Assembly: GCA_009704705.1 (NCBI GenBank)
Contig: WLDR01000017.1
Coordinates: forward strand, 1 to 17,042
DNA length: 17,042 bases
Direction: 5' to 3'
From: Actinomycetota bacterium
GTDB taxonomy: Bacteria; Actinomycetota; Actinomycetes; Actinomycetales; Microbacteriaceae
Part shown: positions 1-7,379 of the stretch, piece by piece
Layout of the letters: each line of letters starts with the position of its first letter
Numbering within the stretch: the stretch's first letter is position 1
The notes under the pieces: generated by a model
Told to the model about the DNA's origin: nothing
Databases searched by the model: none
The model's input: only the letters and a program-made list of their open reading frames with translations
Position numbers and translations under genes: made by a program

Positions 1-329
1 CGCCCGGTGACCCAGCAACCGATGACGCCCTCGTTTGACCTGTTGCCAACCACGATGAGCGACCCGCGATCGAGCGTCGCGTCGAATGTCACACGCCGTC
101 CACCCGCTTCGAGGACCATCGGCTTACCGGGCTCCGTAATGCTCTCGAGCGGAACCGCGACTTCGGTGTCATAGCTGTCTTTGGCGCCCTGAATGATTGC
201 GCGCTCGATCTGCCACTTGCCAAGCCACGCGAACACCGCCGCCACGATGAGCGCGAGCACGAGCATGGCGATCCACTGCGGAGTGAACGCCAGTTGGCGA
301 ACGGACACCGGTTTCTTGCGCTCAGACAT
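1..329 (-). CDS. SURF1 family cytochrome oxidase assembly protein (3' part missing, runs off the left edge)
   Basis: Reading the minus strand from the ATG at 329–327 gives 109 open codons to the window edge. The N terminus is a short basic stretch, then one hydrophobic helix (about residues 18–36) ending in WLGKWQIERA, then a soluble part with TEVAVPLESI and VVGNRSNEG. This pattern matches actinobacterial SURF1 proteins: an N-terminal membrane helix followed by an extracytoplasmic domain. SURF1 assists assembly of haem-copper cytochrome c oxidase. The second, C-terminal helix expected for the family lies outside the window. The start ATG overlaps the glpD stop by one base (TGATG on the minus strand), which implies translational coupling. 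The family call is from recognition of the sequence; the truncation is only an edge effect. Confidence 0.8.
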   Translation of the reverse strand, partial: MSERKKPVSVRQLAFTPQWIAMLVLALIVAAVFAWLGKWQIERAIIQGAKDSYDTEVAVPLESITEPGKPMVLEAGGRRVTFDATLDRGSLIVVGNRSNEGVIGCWVTG

Positions 330-2095
330 CATGAGACCACCAGCCCCGGGATGCCCGACTCCGGCACCGCCAACCGCACGCGTTCTGCAGACTCATCGGT
401 GGGTTGCTCGTTGCTCGCGCGCTCCGCGGCCACTCGGTCGAGGTAACTCTGCACCTCCGCGTTGCGGCGGGATGCGTTCCAGCCGAGGATGGGCGCAATC
501 AGATTTGCCACAACCGGTGCCGCTGCGATGCCCCGGTCGGCAGACTCGAATGAGATTCGCATGCGTCGCACCAGAACGTCGTCGAGGTGGCGCACCGACT
601 CGTGTGATGCGGCGAACACTGCCTCGACAGCGAGATGCTCACGCGCACCGGGGAGGGGTTGAGCCAACGCGGGCTCCGCCTCGATCAACTCGACGAGGTC
701 GTCGACCTCTGAGCCATACCGGCGCAGCAGCAACTCCATGTGTGCGATCGAGATGCCGGTCGTTTTCGCGACGCGCGCGCGGCGCATCCACGCCGCGTCA
801 AAACCACGGGCACCAATCAGTGGCAATGACTCGGTCGTGCTGGCCGGAACCGCGCGACCGGTGTCGAGTGCGAGTTGTTCGGCGATTGTGTCGATCGCGT
901 CTCGAGCCATCACGCGATAGGTCGTCCACTTGCCCCCGGCAATCAACACGAGCCCGGGGCCGGCGTGAGCCACAACGTGCTCGCGCGAAAGCTTGGCGGT
1001 TGTCGCGGTGTCGTCGCTCGCAATCAGCGGACGAAGGCCGGCGAACACGCCCTGAATCTGGTCGCGCGTGATGGGAATCGACAGCACGCTGTTGACGTGG
1101 TCGAGGATGTAGTCGATGTCTTTCGACGTCGCCGCCGGTTCGTCGAGGTCAAGATTCCAGTCGGTGTCGGTCGTGCCGATAATCCAGTGCCGGTTCCACG
1201 GAATCACAAAGAGCACACTCTTCTCGGTGCGAAGCAAAAGGCCCATCGTCGACTTGAACGCCGAGCGCGGCACCACGATGTGCACGCCCTTTGACGCCCG
1301 CACCTTCACGTGCCCGGTTTCGCCCACCATCTTCTGCGTCTCGCCCGTCCACACGCCCGTCGCGTTCAAGACGGTTCGCGCGCGAATGTCGAACTCTTCA
1401 CCCGTGTCAAGATCACGGCAGCGCGCACCCACCACTCGGTCGCCGTTTTTCAAGAACTCCACAACCGACGTGCGATTCGCAGCGTGTGCCCCGGCAGCCA
1501 CGGCCGTGCGCAAGAGCGTGATTGCGTAACGCGCGTCATCCACGTGCCCGTCAAAATACGACAGCCCGCCAATTATCTTGGTCGTGTCGATGCTCGGGCT
1601 CGCCAGTTTGACCTGACGCTGAGACAGATGGCGGTGGTGAGGCACGCCCGGCCAGCGCCCCCCGATATACGACAGCGCGTCGTACAGCATCATGCCCGCG
1701 CCGATGTAGGCGCGCTCCCACCACTTGTGCTGCACGGGGTACAGAAACTTGATGGGAGTCACGAGGTGCGGAGCGATGGTGCGCAAAAGCAACGACCGCT
1801 CCGTCAGCGCTTCACGAACGAGCGAAAAATTGAGCTGCTCGAGATAGCGAATTCCGCCGTGCACCAGCTTCGATGAGCGACTGGATGTTCCGCTCGCCCA
1901 GTCGCGTGCCTCAACGATGCCGACCGAAAGCCCGCGCGTGGCCGCGTCAAACGCGCTCCCGATACCGACAATGCCGCCACCCACCACAAGCACATCGAGG
2001 TGCTCCGTGCGCAACGACTGCAACGCGCGCTCGCGCGCAGCGGGATTGAGACGGGACTGGTCGAGACGAGAGGGGTCAGGTCGCGCGGCAGGCAT
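329..2095 (-). CDS. glpD: Aerobic glycerol-3-phosphate dehydrogenase, FAD-dependent
   Basis: The 588-residue product oxidises sn-glycerol 3-phosphate to dihydroxyacetone phosphate and passes electrons through FAD to the respiratory quinone pool at the membrane. The N-terminal Rossmann motif VVGGGIVG is at residues 37–44. It is followed by the family block GTSSRSSKLVHGG (69–81), RASKGVH (266–272), the IIGTTDTDW stretch (305–313) and GGKWTTYR (387–394). The last 160 or so residues are the alpha-helical DAO C-terminal domain. The length is normal for the family. The start ATG lies 3 bp after the guaB3 stop, with GGAG and GGATAGG stretches before it. It is the third gene of the guaB–guaB3–glpD–SURF1 run. 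Pairing with an oxidase-assembly gene fits a respiratory role, although cotranscription is inferred from spacing only. Confidence 0.95.
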   Translation of the reverse strand: MPAARPDPSRLDQSRLNPAARERALQSLRTEHLDVLVVGGGIVGIGSAFDAATRGLSVGIVEARDWASGTSSRSSKLVHGGIRYLEQLNFSLVREALTERSLLLRTIAPHLVTPIKFLYPVQHKWWERAYIGAGMMLYDALSYIGGRWPGVPHHRHLSQRQVKLASPSIDTTKIIGGLSYFDGHVDDARYAITLLRTAVAAGAHAANRTSVVEFLKNGDRVVGARCRDLDTGEEFDIRARTVLNATGVWTGETQKMVGETGHVKVRASKGVHIVVPRSAFKSTMGLLLRTEKSVLFVIPWNRHWIIGTTDTDWNLDLDEPAATSKDIDYILDHVNSVLSIPITRDQIQGVFAGLRPLIASDDTATTAKLSREHVVAHAGPGLVLIAGGKWTTYRVMARDAIDTIAEQLALDTGRAVPASTTESLPLIGARGFDAAWMRRARVAKTTGISIAHMELLLRRYGSEVDDLVELIEAEPALAQPLPGAREHLAVEAVFAASHESVRHLDDVLVRRMRISFESADRGIAAAPVVANLIAPILGWNASRRNAEVQSYLDRVAAERASNEQPTDESAERVRLAVPESGIPGLVVS

Positions 2096-2098
2096 GAC

Positions 2099-3253
2099 CT
2101 ATCCAGCCACTCCGATGACGCCAGGGGGAGGCGTAACCGACGAATTCGGGGCGAGCACAAGATCGACCCGCTGAAACTCCTTGACGTCGGAGTAACCCGT
2201 GGTCGCCATAGACCGACGAAGCGCCCCGACAAGGTTTGCGGTGCCATCGGGTCGTTGCGAGGGTCCGAGCAGAATCTCTTCGAGCGTTCCGCTGGTCTCG
2301 ACGCGCAGTCGGTGCCCGCGGGGAAGTTCGTCGTGGTGCGCTTCCGCTCCCCAGTGCCATCCGCCACCCGGGGCTTCGGCCGCACGGGCCAGCGCGGTAC
2401 CCACCATCACGGCGTCGGCACCACAGGCGATGGCCTTGGCGATGTCGCCCGATGTGTTGATGCCGCCATCGGCAATCACGTGCACGTAACGGCCACCCGA
2501 CTCGTCGAGGTAGTCGCGGCGAGCGCCAGCCACATCGGCAACGGCGGTTGCCATCGGTGCGTGGATACCCAGACTCGCGCGCGTGGTTGACGCCGCTCCC
2601 CCACCGAACCCGACGAGCACGCCGGCGGCACCCGTGCGCATCAAGTGCAGCGCGGCGGTGTACGTCGCAGCTCCACCAACGATGACGGGAACATCCAGCT
2701 CGTAAATGAATTTCTTCAAGTTGAGTGGCTCGGTCGACTTGGCAACGTGCTCCGCCGAAACAGTCGTGCCGCGAATGACGAACAAGTCGACGCCGGCCTT
2801 GATGACCGTTTCGTAGTGTTCTTGCGTGCGCTGCGGTGAGAGCGCACCGGCAACGACGACGCCGGCGGCACGAATCTCGGCGAGACGGGCCGTAATCAGC
2901 TCAGGTCGAATCGGCTCTGAATAAATTTGCTGCATGCGCGCGGTTGCGTCGGCCGGCTTCAGCGCGCGAATCTCAGCAAGCACCTTCTCGGGGTCTTCGT
3001 AACGGGTCCACACGCCTTCGAGGTTGAGCACGCCAACACCGCCGAGTTTGCCCATGGCAATCGCCGTGGCTGGCGACACGACGGAATCCATGGGGGCGCC
3101 AATGAGAGGCATCTCAAAACTAAACGCGTCAATGCTCCACGAGACGGAGACGTCGTGCGGGTCACGCGTTCTCCGACTCGGCACGATGGCGACGTCGTCA
3201 AAGGTGTACGCGCGGCGTGCGCGCTTCGAACGCCCAATTTCAATATCGCTCAT
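2099..3253 (-). CDS. guaB3: GuaB3-type IMP dehydrogenase-related protein lacking the catalytic Cys
   Basis: The 384-residue TIM-barrel protein is of the IMPDH/GMPR superfamily, GuaB3 branch, and has no CBS domains. YTFDDVAIVPSR (16–27) is the usual N-terminal barrel signature. The phosphate-binding ADGG is at 261–264, and GYSDVKEFQ (353–361) is typical of the subfamily. At the IMPDH active-site loop, where GuaB reads GSICTTR, this protein reads GAASTTR (219–225), with Ser222 in place of the nucleophilic Cys. The mobile flap with the MYRGMGS-type motif is also missing. In actinobacteria such proteins are annotated as GuaB3 of uncertain function; classical Cys-dependent IMPDH activity is therefore unlikely here. 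It sits 24 bp after guaB and 3 bp before glpD, so it is probably cotranscribed with both. Confidence 0.93.
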   Translation of the reverse strand: MSDIEIGRSKRARRAYTFDDVAIVPSRRTRDPHDVSVSWSIDAFSFEMPLIGAPMDSVVSPATAIAMGKLGGVGVLNLEGVWTRYEDPEKVLAEIRALKPADATARMQQIYSEPIRPELITARLAEIRAAGVVVAGALSPQRTQEHYETVIKAGVDLFVIRGTTVSAEHVAKSTEPLNLKKFIYELDVPVIVGGAATYTAALHLMRTGAAGVLVGFGGGAASTTRASLGIHAPMATAVADVAGARRDYLDESGGRYVHVIADGGINTSGDIAKAIACGADAVMVGTALARAAEAPGGGWHWGAEAHHDELPRGHRLRVETSGTLEEILLGPSQRPDGTANLVGALRRSMATTGYSDVKEFQRVDLVLAPNSSVTPPPGVIGVAG

Positions 3254-3277
3254 TGTCCGTGTCTTTTCTGCGTCCGA

Positions 3278-4780
3278 CTACTTGCGGTAGTTCGGTGCCT
3301 CAACAATCATTTGCACGTCGTGCGGGTGTGACTCCTTGAGCCCGGCCGACGTGATGCGCACGAATTTGCCGCGCGACTTGAGCTCCGCAATGGTGCGAGC
3401 CCCGACGTAAAACATGGACTGCCGAAGGCCGCCGACCAACTGGTACGCCACGGCAGCGAGTGGACCGCGATAAGCCACGCGACCTTCGATGCCCTCGGCG
3501 ATGAGCTTGTCGTCGGTGGGAACATCCGACTGAAAGTAACGGTCTTTCGAATATGACGTGCGCTCACCGCGTGTCTGCAGAGCGCCCAGAGATCCCATGC
3601 CGCGATACATCTTGTATTGCTTGCCGCCCTCGAATACGAGGTCGCCGGGGCTCTCGTCGCAGCCGGCAAATAGCGAGCCCAGCATGACCGAGTCAGCGCC
3701 CGCAACAAGTGCCTTCGCGATGTCGCCCGAATACTGCAGGCCGCCATCGGCAATGAGCGGAACACCAGCTGGGATGGCCGCCTTCGCGGCCTCGTAAATG
3801 GCCGAAACCTGAGGAACGCCGACGCCGGCCACAACGCGCGTCGTGCAAATAGAGCCGGGGCCAACGCCCACCTTCACGGCATCAGCACCGGCTTCGATGA
3901 GTGCGCGTGCGCCCGCTTCAGTTGCAATGTTGCCGCCGATGACATCGATGTGGGCGAACGTGGGGTCTGACTTGATCTTGGCGATGATGTCGAGCACGCC
4001 CGCGGAGTCGCCGTTCGCGGTGTCGACAACAAGCACGTCGACGCCAACGTCACGCAACGCAATTGCCCGATCCCAGGCGTCACCAAAGAAACCGATGGCT
4101 GCGCCGACGCGAAGGCGGCCGGCCTCATCCTTTGTCGCGTGCGGGTAGCGCTCCGACTTGTCGAAGTCCTTGGTTGTAATGAGCCCCGTGAGCTTGCCCG
4201 CGTCGTCGATGATAGGCAGCTTCTCAATCTTGTTCTGAGCGAGGAGCCCCAGTGCTTCGTCGCGCGAAACACCAACGTGCGCGGTAATCAGAGGCATCGC
4301 CGACATGACGTCGCGAACAAAGGTCGTCGACTTCTCCATGTCAGAGACAAAGCGCATGTCACGGTTTGTGATGATGCCGAGCAGAACACCGTTGGGGTCA
4401 ATCACGGGCAAGCCGCTCACCCGGTATTCGCCACACAGGGCATCCACCTCGGCGACAGTGGCATCGGGATGCGTCGTCACAGGATTCGTGATCATGCCCG
4501 ACTCGCTGCGCTTGACCTTGTCCACCTGATCCGCTTGGTCCTCAATGGAAAGATTGCGATGCACGATGCCAATGCCGCCCTGGCGGGCCATCGCAATCGC
4601 CATTCGAGCCTCGGTCACGGTGTCCATTGCGCTGGATACGAGCGGCTTGGCGATCGAGATGCGGCGGGTCAGACGCGTGGACGTGTCCGCCTCGGAGGGA
4701 ATGACATCTGTGTGCGCAGGAAGCAGGAGCACGTCGTCGTAGGTCAGACCGACGTAAGCAAAAGGGTCGTGCAGTTCCAT
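3278..4780 (-). CDS. guaB: Inosine-5'-monophosphate dehydrogenase
   Basis: The 500-residue enzyme oxidises IMP to XMP with NAD+, the committed step to guanine nucleotides, in the cytosol. LTYDDVLLLPA (12–22) starts the barrel. Two CBS repeats occupy about 96–205 (TNRDMRFV and TTKDFD mark their ends). The catalytic loop GPGSICTTR (307–315) carries Cys312. IADGG is at 343–347, the MYRGMGSLGA flap at 391–400 and EGIEGRVAYRG at 429–439. All expected functional segments are present, so this is the bona fide IMPDH of the pair. AGAGGA lies about 6 bases before the ATG on the minus strand. It heads the guaB–guaB3–glpD–SURF1 run and is divergent from livH. Confidence 0.97.
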   Translation of the reverse strand: MELHDPFAYVGLTYDDVLLLPAHTDVIPSEADTSTRLTRRISIAKPLVSSAMDTVTEARMAIAMARQGGIGIVHRNLSIEDQADQVDKVKRSESGMITNPVTTHPDATVAEVDALCGEYRVSGLPVIDPNGVLLGIITNRDMRFVSDMEKSTTFVRDVMSAMPLITAHVGVSRDEALGLLAQNKIEKLPIIDDAGKLTGLITTKDFDKSERYPHATKDEAGRLRVGAAIGFFGDAWDRAIALRDVGVDVLVVDTANGDSAGVLDIIAKIKSDPTFAHIDVIGGNIATEAGARALIEAGADAVKVGVGPGSICTTRVVAGVGVPQVSAIYEAAKAAIPAGVPLIADGGLQYSGDIAKALVAGADSVMLGSLFAGCDESPGDLVFEGGKQYKMYRGMGSLGALQTRGERTSYSKDRYFQSDVPTDDKLIAEGIEGRVAYRGPLAAVAYQLVGGLRQSMFYVGARTIAELKSRGKFVRITSAGLKESHPHDVQMIVEAPNYRK

Positions 4781-4822
4781 GAAATCCTCTAACGCATCGA
4801 AGCCAATTTTCGCGGTGGTTCC

Positions 4823-4828
4823 ATCTTA
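4823..4828 (-). promoter_or_regulatory. Possible -10 box for guaB
   Basis: On the minus strand this reads TAAGAT (TAnnAT), 42 bases before the guaB ATG. No good -35 is seen at the right distance (the 17-bp position reads AAACCC). The call is weak and rests on position and hexamer alone. Confidence 0.25.
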
Positions 4829-4853
4829 ACGGCCGAGCGTTGCACGGGTTTCC

Positions 4854-4863
4854 CACACGTGTG
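4854..4863. promoter_or_regulatory. Perfect 10-bp palindrome in the guaB/livH divergent region
   Basis: CACACGTGTG is a perfect inverted repeat just upstream of the putative guaB -35 position and about 60 bp upstream of the putative livH -10. The position suits an operator shared by the two divergent units, but I do not recognise it as the site of a named regulator. Chance occurrence is possible. Confidence 0.25.
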
Positions 4864-4921
4864 TGAGCTAGGTAGGCTACAGGTCGCGCACTTCACAGTA
4901 CGCAATCAGGCTCAACTAAGA

Positions 4922-4927
4922 CATAAT
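4922..4927 (+). promoter_or_regulatory. Possible -10 box for the livHMGF operon
   Basis: CATAAT matches the -10 consensus at five of six positions and lies 84 bases before the livH start codon. A convincing -35 is not seen at 16–18 bp; TTCACA at 4892–4897 is too far upstream (24 bp). If it is used, the transcript would have an approximately 80-nt leader containing the imperfect hairpin 4937–4960 (GCG-c-CACTC against GAGTG-a-CGC, loop ACCGAG). Confidence 0.35.
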
Positions 4928-5011
4928 CGACAGGTAGCGCCACTCACCGAGGAGTGACGCGGGCAAAGAGCGTGCACACCCACCGCTCGTCGCCAGCCAA
5001 ATGGAGGTCAC

Positions 5012-6379
5012 GTGGTTAATCAACCAGTATTGGCGCAGACGCGATGGAAGTGGTCCCGCACCCTCGTTGTCGCAATCGTCGGAATGCTCATCGCCGCTTT
5101 CTGGACTCTCTCGCAGCCAGCGAATTCATTCGCCGCCGAGACAACTGGTCCGTGCGTTGCAGACTCAGCTACCGGGTGCTTCAACGGAACAATCAAAGGC
5201 GTTGGAGCCGGAGTAAAGATCGTCATTTCTGGCAACGGCGCTGAAGTCATCGCCGTCACTGACGCTGATGGAAAGTGGAATGCGGCTGTGACGACGGCTG
5301 GCACGTACACACTCACGTTGGACGAAGCCACGTTGCCCGCCGGTGTCACGATGAAGTCGGAAGCCACTCAGACCCGTGACATCACTCTGGGATTCAACAA
5401 GGGAGCCGTGTTCACCGTCAACGGTGGAACCGACGGAGGTGAATCGAGCACGGACGGAGACACTGGTTCCGGCACCGAAACCGCCGCGACGGGCTTTAAC
5501 TGGGATCGTTTGGCACAGCAGTCAGTCTCGGGCCTTCGCCTCGGATTGCTGCTCGCACTCGCATCCATCGGGCTGTCGCTCATCTATGGAACGACCGGCC
5601 TCTCGAACTTCGCTCACGCCGAGCAGGTCACGCTCGGTGGATTGCTCGCCTTCACGTTCTCCAACGTGATGGGAATCAACATTTTCCTGACAACGGCAAT
5701 CGTTGTCGTGTTGACCGGCTTCACCGGTTGGATACAAGACGTCATCATCTGGAAGCCTCTGCGAAAGAAGGGGCTGAGCCTGACACAACTTCTTATCGTG
5801 ACGATTGGACTGGCGCTTGCCCTTCAGTATGCGTTCCAGATTTTCTATGGCGCGCGTACTTTGCGTATCGTTTTGGCCAACCCCGAGACGGTGACGTTCG
5901 GCCCGGTGACACTCACCATCGAATCCTTGTGGGCGATGGGTGTCTCGATTGTTGTGATTGCTGCGGTTGGCTACTTCCTCACACGCACCCGTACCGGACG
6001 CGCGACTCGAGCAGTTTCGGATAACCCCGCGCTCGCGTCAGCATCCGGAATCGACGTCGACCGCATCATTCGCCTCGTCTGGATCATGTCAGCCGCGCTC
6101 GCCGGACTCTCCGGAGTGATGCTCGGTCTCGTTCTCAACGGCATCAGCTGGCAAACCGGCATGCAGCTTCTGCTGCTCATGTTCTCGGCCGTGACGCTCG
6201 GCGGTCTTGGCACTGCGTTTGGCGCACTTGTCGGATCGCTCGTCATCGGCATGACGGTCGAGCTTTCCAACATGGTTCTGCCCGGAGATTTCAAGTACGC
6301 AACCGCACTACTGCTTCTGATCATCATCCTGCTGGTTCGTCCGCAGGGTCTGTTCGGCCGCAAAGAACGCATCGGCTAA
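5012..6379 (+). CDS. livH: Branched-chain amino acid ABC transporter permease LivH with an N-terminal secreted beta domain
   Basis: The 455-residue protein is longer than the 290–310 residues usual for LivH. Residues 1–43 form a signal-peptide-like segment: basic WKWSR, a hydrophobic core at 18–33, and a likely cleavage point near SFA-AE. Residues 45–135 look like a small beta-sandwich of the carboxypeptidase-regulatory/Ig type (VTDADGKWNAAVTTAGTYTLTL at 82–103 is a typical strand pattern), with a Cys pair at 48 and 56. Residues 137–160 are a Gly/Ser/Thr/Asp linker. From about 170 a complete LivH permease follows, with GLSNFAHAEQ at 196–205, the EAA-type cytoplasmic loop TRTGRATRAVSDNPALA at 326–342 and the terminal RPQGLFGR. 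The start is GTG with GGAGGT ending 3 bases upstream, a short spacing. It is the first gene of the livHMGF operon. Confidence 0.92.
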   Translation: MVNQPVLAQTRWKWSRTLVVAIVGMLIAAFWTLSQPANSFAAETTGPCVADSATGCFNGTIKGVGAGVKIVISGNGAEVIAVTDADGKWNAAVTTAGTYTLTLDEATLPAGVTMKSEATQTRDITLGFNKGAVFTVNGGTDGGESSTDGDTGSGTETAATGFNWDRLAQQSVSGLRLGLLLALASIGLSLIYGTTGLSNFAHAEQVTLGGLLAFTFSNVMGINIFLTTAIVVVLTGFTGWIQDVIIWKPLRKKGLSLTQLLIVTIGLALALQYAFQIFYGARTLRIVLANPETVTFGPVTLTIESLWAMGVSIVVIAAVGYFLTRTRTGRATRAVSDNPALASASGIDVDRIIRLVWIMSAALAGLSGVMLGLVLNGISWQTGMQLLLLMFSAVTLGGLGTAFGALVGSLVIGMTVELSNMVLPGDFKYATALLLLIIILLVRPQGLFGRKERIG

Positions 6380-6392
6380 GGAGGACTGACTT

Positions 6393-7379
6393 ATGGACGG
6401 AATCATCAAGGTCCTCTACGACATGTCGGCAAGCATGATCTTGCCGACCACGGCTGCGTTCGCCATTGCCGCAATCGGACTGAACGTGCACTTCGGCTTC
6501 ACGGGGTTGCTCAACATGGGCCAGGCGGGCTTCATGCTCATCGGTGCCTACGGATTCGCGATCTCAATTGGCGCCGGGCTTCCCTTCTGGGCGGCCTTCC
6601 TCATCGCGGTTCTTGCGGGCATCGCTTTCGCTCTGCTTTTGGGTATCCCTACCCTGAAGTTGAGAGGTGATTACCTCGCAATCGTGACAATTGCCGCGGC
6701 GGAGATTGTTCGCATGATTGGTCGAGCGAGCGTCCTCAACGACGTCACCGGCGGGTCCAACGGTCTTCCGGGAGAAAATTTCCGCAACCCATTCAGCGAC
6801 CTGTCGTTTTTCGGTGACGGGCAAACCACGTTGCTCTGGTTTACCTTCGACAACACGGGAGTAAACGGCTGGTGGTCTCGCGCCGTGACCTGGCTCATGG
6901 TTCTTGTCTTCGCACTTTTGGTGTGGTTGCTCATGCGCTCCCCCTGGGGTCGCGTCATCAAGAGCATCCGTGAAGATGAAGACGCCGTGCGTTCGCTCGG
7001 CAAGAGTGTCTTCTCGTTCAAGATGCAGGCACTCGTGGTCGGTGGTGTGCTCGGCTCTATCGGTGGCGTGATGTACATCCTGCCAACATCACTGCAACCC
7101 GACTCCATGGGTCGCAACATGACGTTCCTCATCTGGACGGCCATGCTTCTCGGCGGCGCAGCAACCATCTTCGGTCCGATCCTGGGCACGCTGGTCTTCT
7201 TCGCGACACGCATTTTTGTCCAAGGCGGAATGCGCCTCTTTGTTCCCGACGAGATTCTCAACACTCAGCAAACCGAACAGTTCTCCTGGATTGTGGTCGG
7301 AGTCGCGCTGATGTTGCTCGTCATTTTCAGGCCGCAAGGAATGATCGGCAACAAGAAGGAGCTGAACTTCAATGTCTAA
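6393..7379 (+). CDS. livM: Branched-chain amino acid ABC transporter permease LivM
   Basis: The 328-residue membrane protein is the second translocation subunit of the HAAT-type importer, paired with LivH in the cytoplasmic membrane. It has about eight to nine hydrophobic helices. The opening carries NVHFGFTGLLNMGQAGF (31–47) and LKLRGDYLAIVTIAAAEI (88–105), both hallmarks of LivM. The coupling loop RSPWGRVIKSIREDEDAVRSLG (182–203) contacts the ATPases, and the C terminus has FRPQGM (312–317). The length is normal. The Shine-Dalgarno AAGGAGG overlaps the livH stop codon, 8 bases before the ATG, so translation is likely coupled. The 3' end overlaps livG by 8 bp. Confidence 0.95.
   Translation: MDGIIKVLYDMSASMILPTTAAFAIAAIGLNVHFGFTGLLNMGQAGFMLIGAYGFAISIGAGLPFWAAFLIAVLAGIAFALLLGIPTLKLRGDYLAIVTIAAAEIVRMIGRASVLNDVTGGSNGLPGENFRNPFSDLSFFGDGQTTLLWFTFDNTGVNGWWSRAVTWLMVLVFALLVWLLMRSPWGRVIKSIREDEDAVRSLGKSVFSFKMQALVVGGVLGSIGGVMYILPTSLQPDSMGRNMTFLIWTAMLLGGAATIFGPILGTLVFFATRIFVQGGMRLFVPDEILNTQQTEQFSWIVVGVALMLLVIFRPQGMIGNKKELNFNV

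Noticed and set aside
193..1071. Long plus-strand open frame (292 codons) opposite SURF1 and glpD
   Set aside because: Arg/Pro-rich translation with no domain, antisense to two clear genes; a high-GC shadow frame.
4139..4792. Plus-strand open frame (217 codons) antisense to guaB
   Set aside because: Lies opposite the CBS and barrel coding region of guaB; composition is typical of a shadow frame.
4873..4878. TAGGCT as an alternative -10 for livH (or its complement for guaB)
   Set aside because: No -35 at an acceptable distance in either direction; CATAAT at 4922 is the better match.
4781..5011. Possible purine or amino-acid riboswitch in the guaB/livH gap
   Set aside because: Only a short imperfect hairpin (4937–4960) is visible; no conserved aptamer core recognised on either strand.
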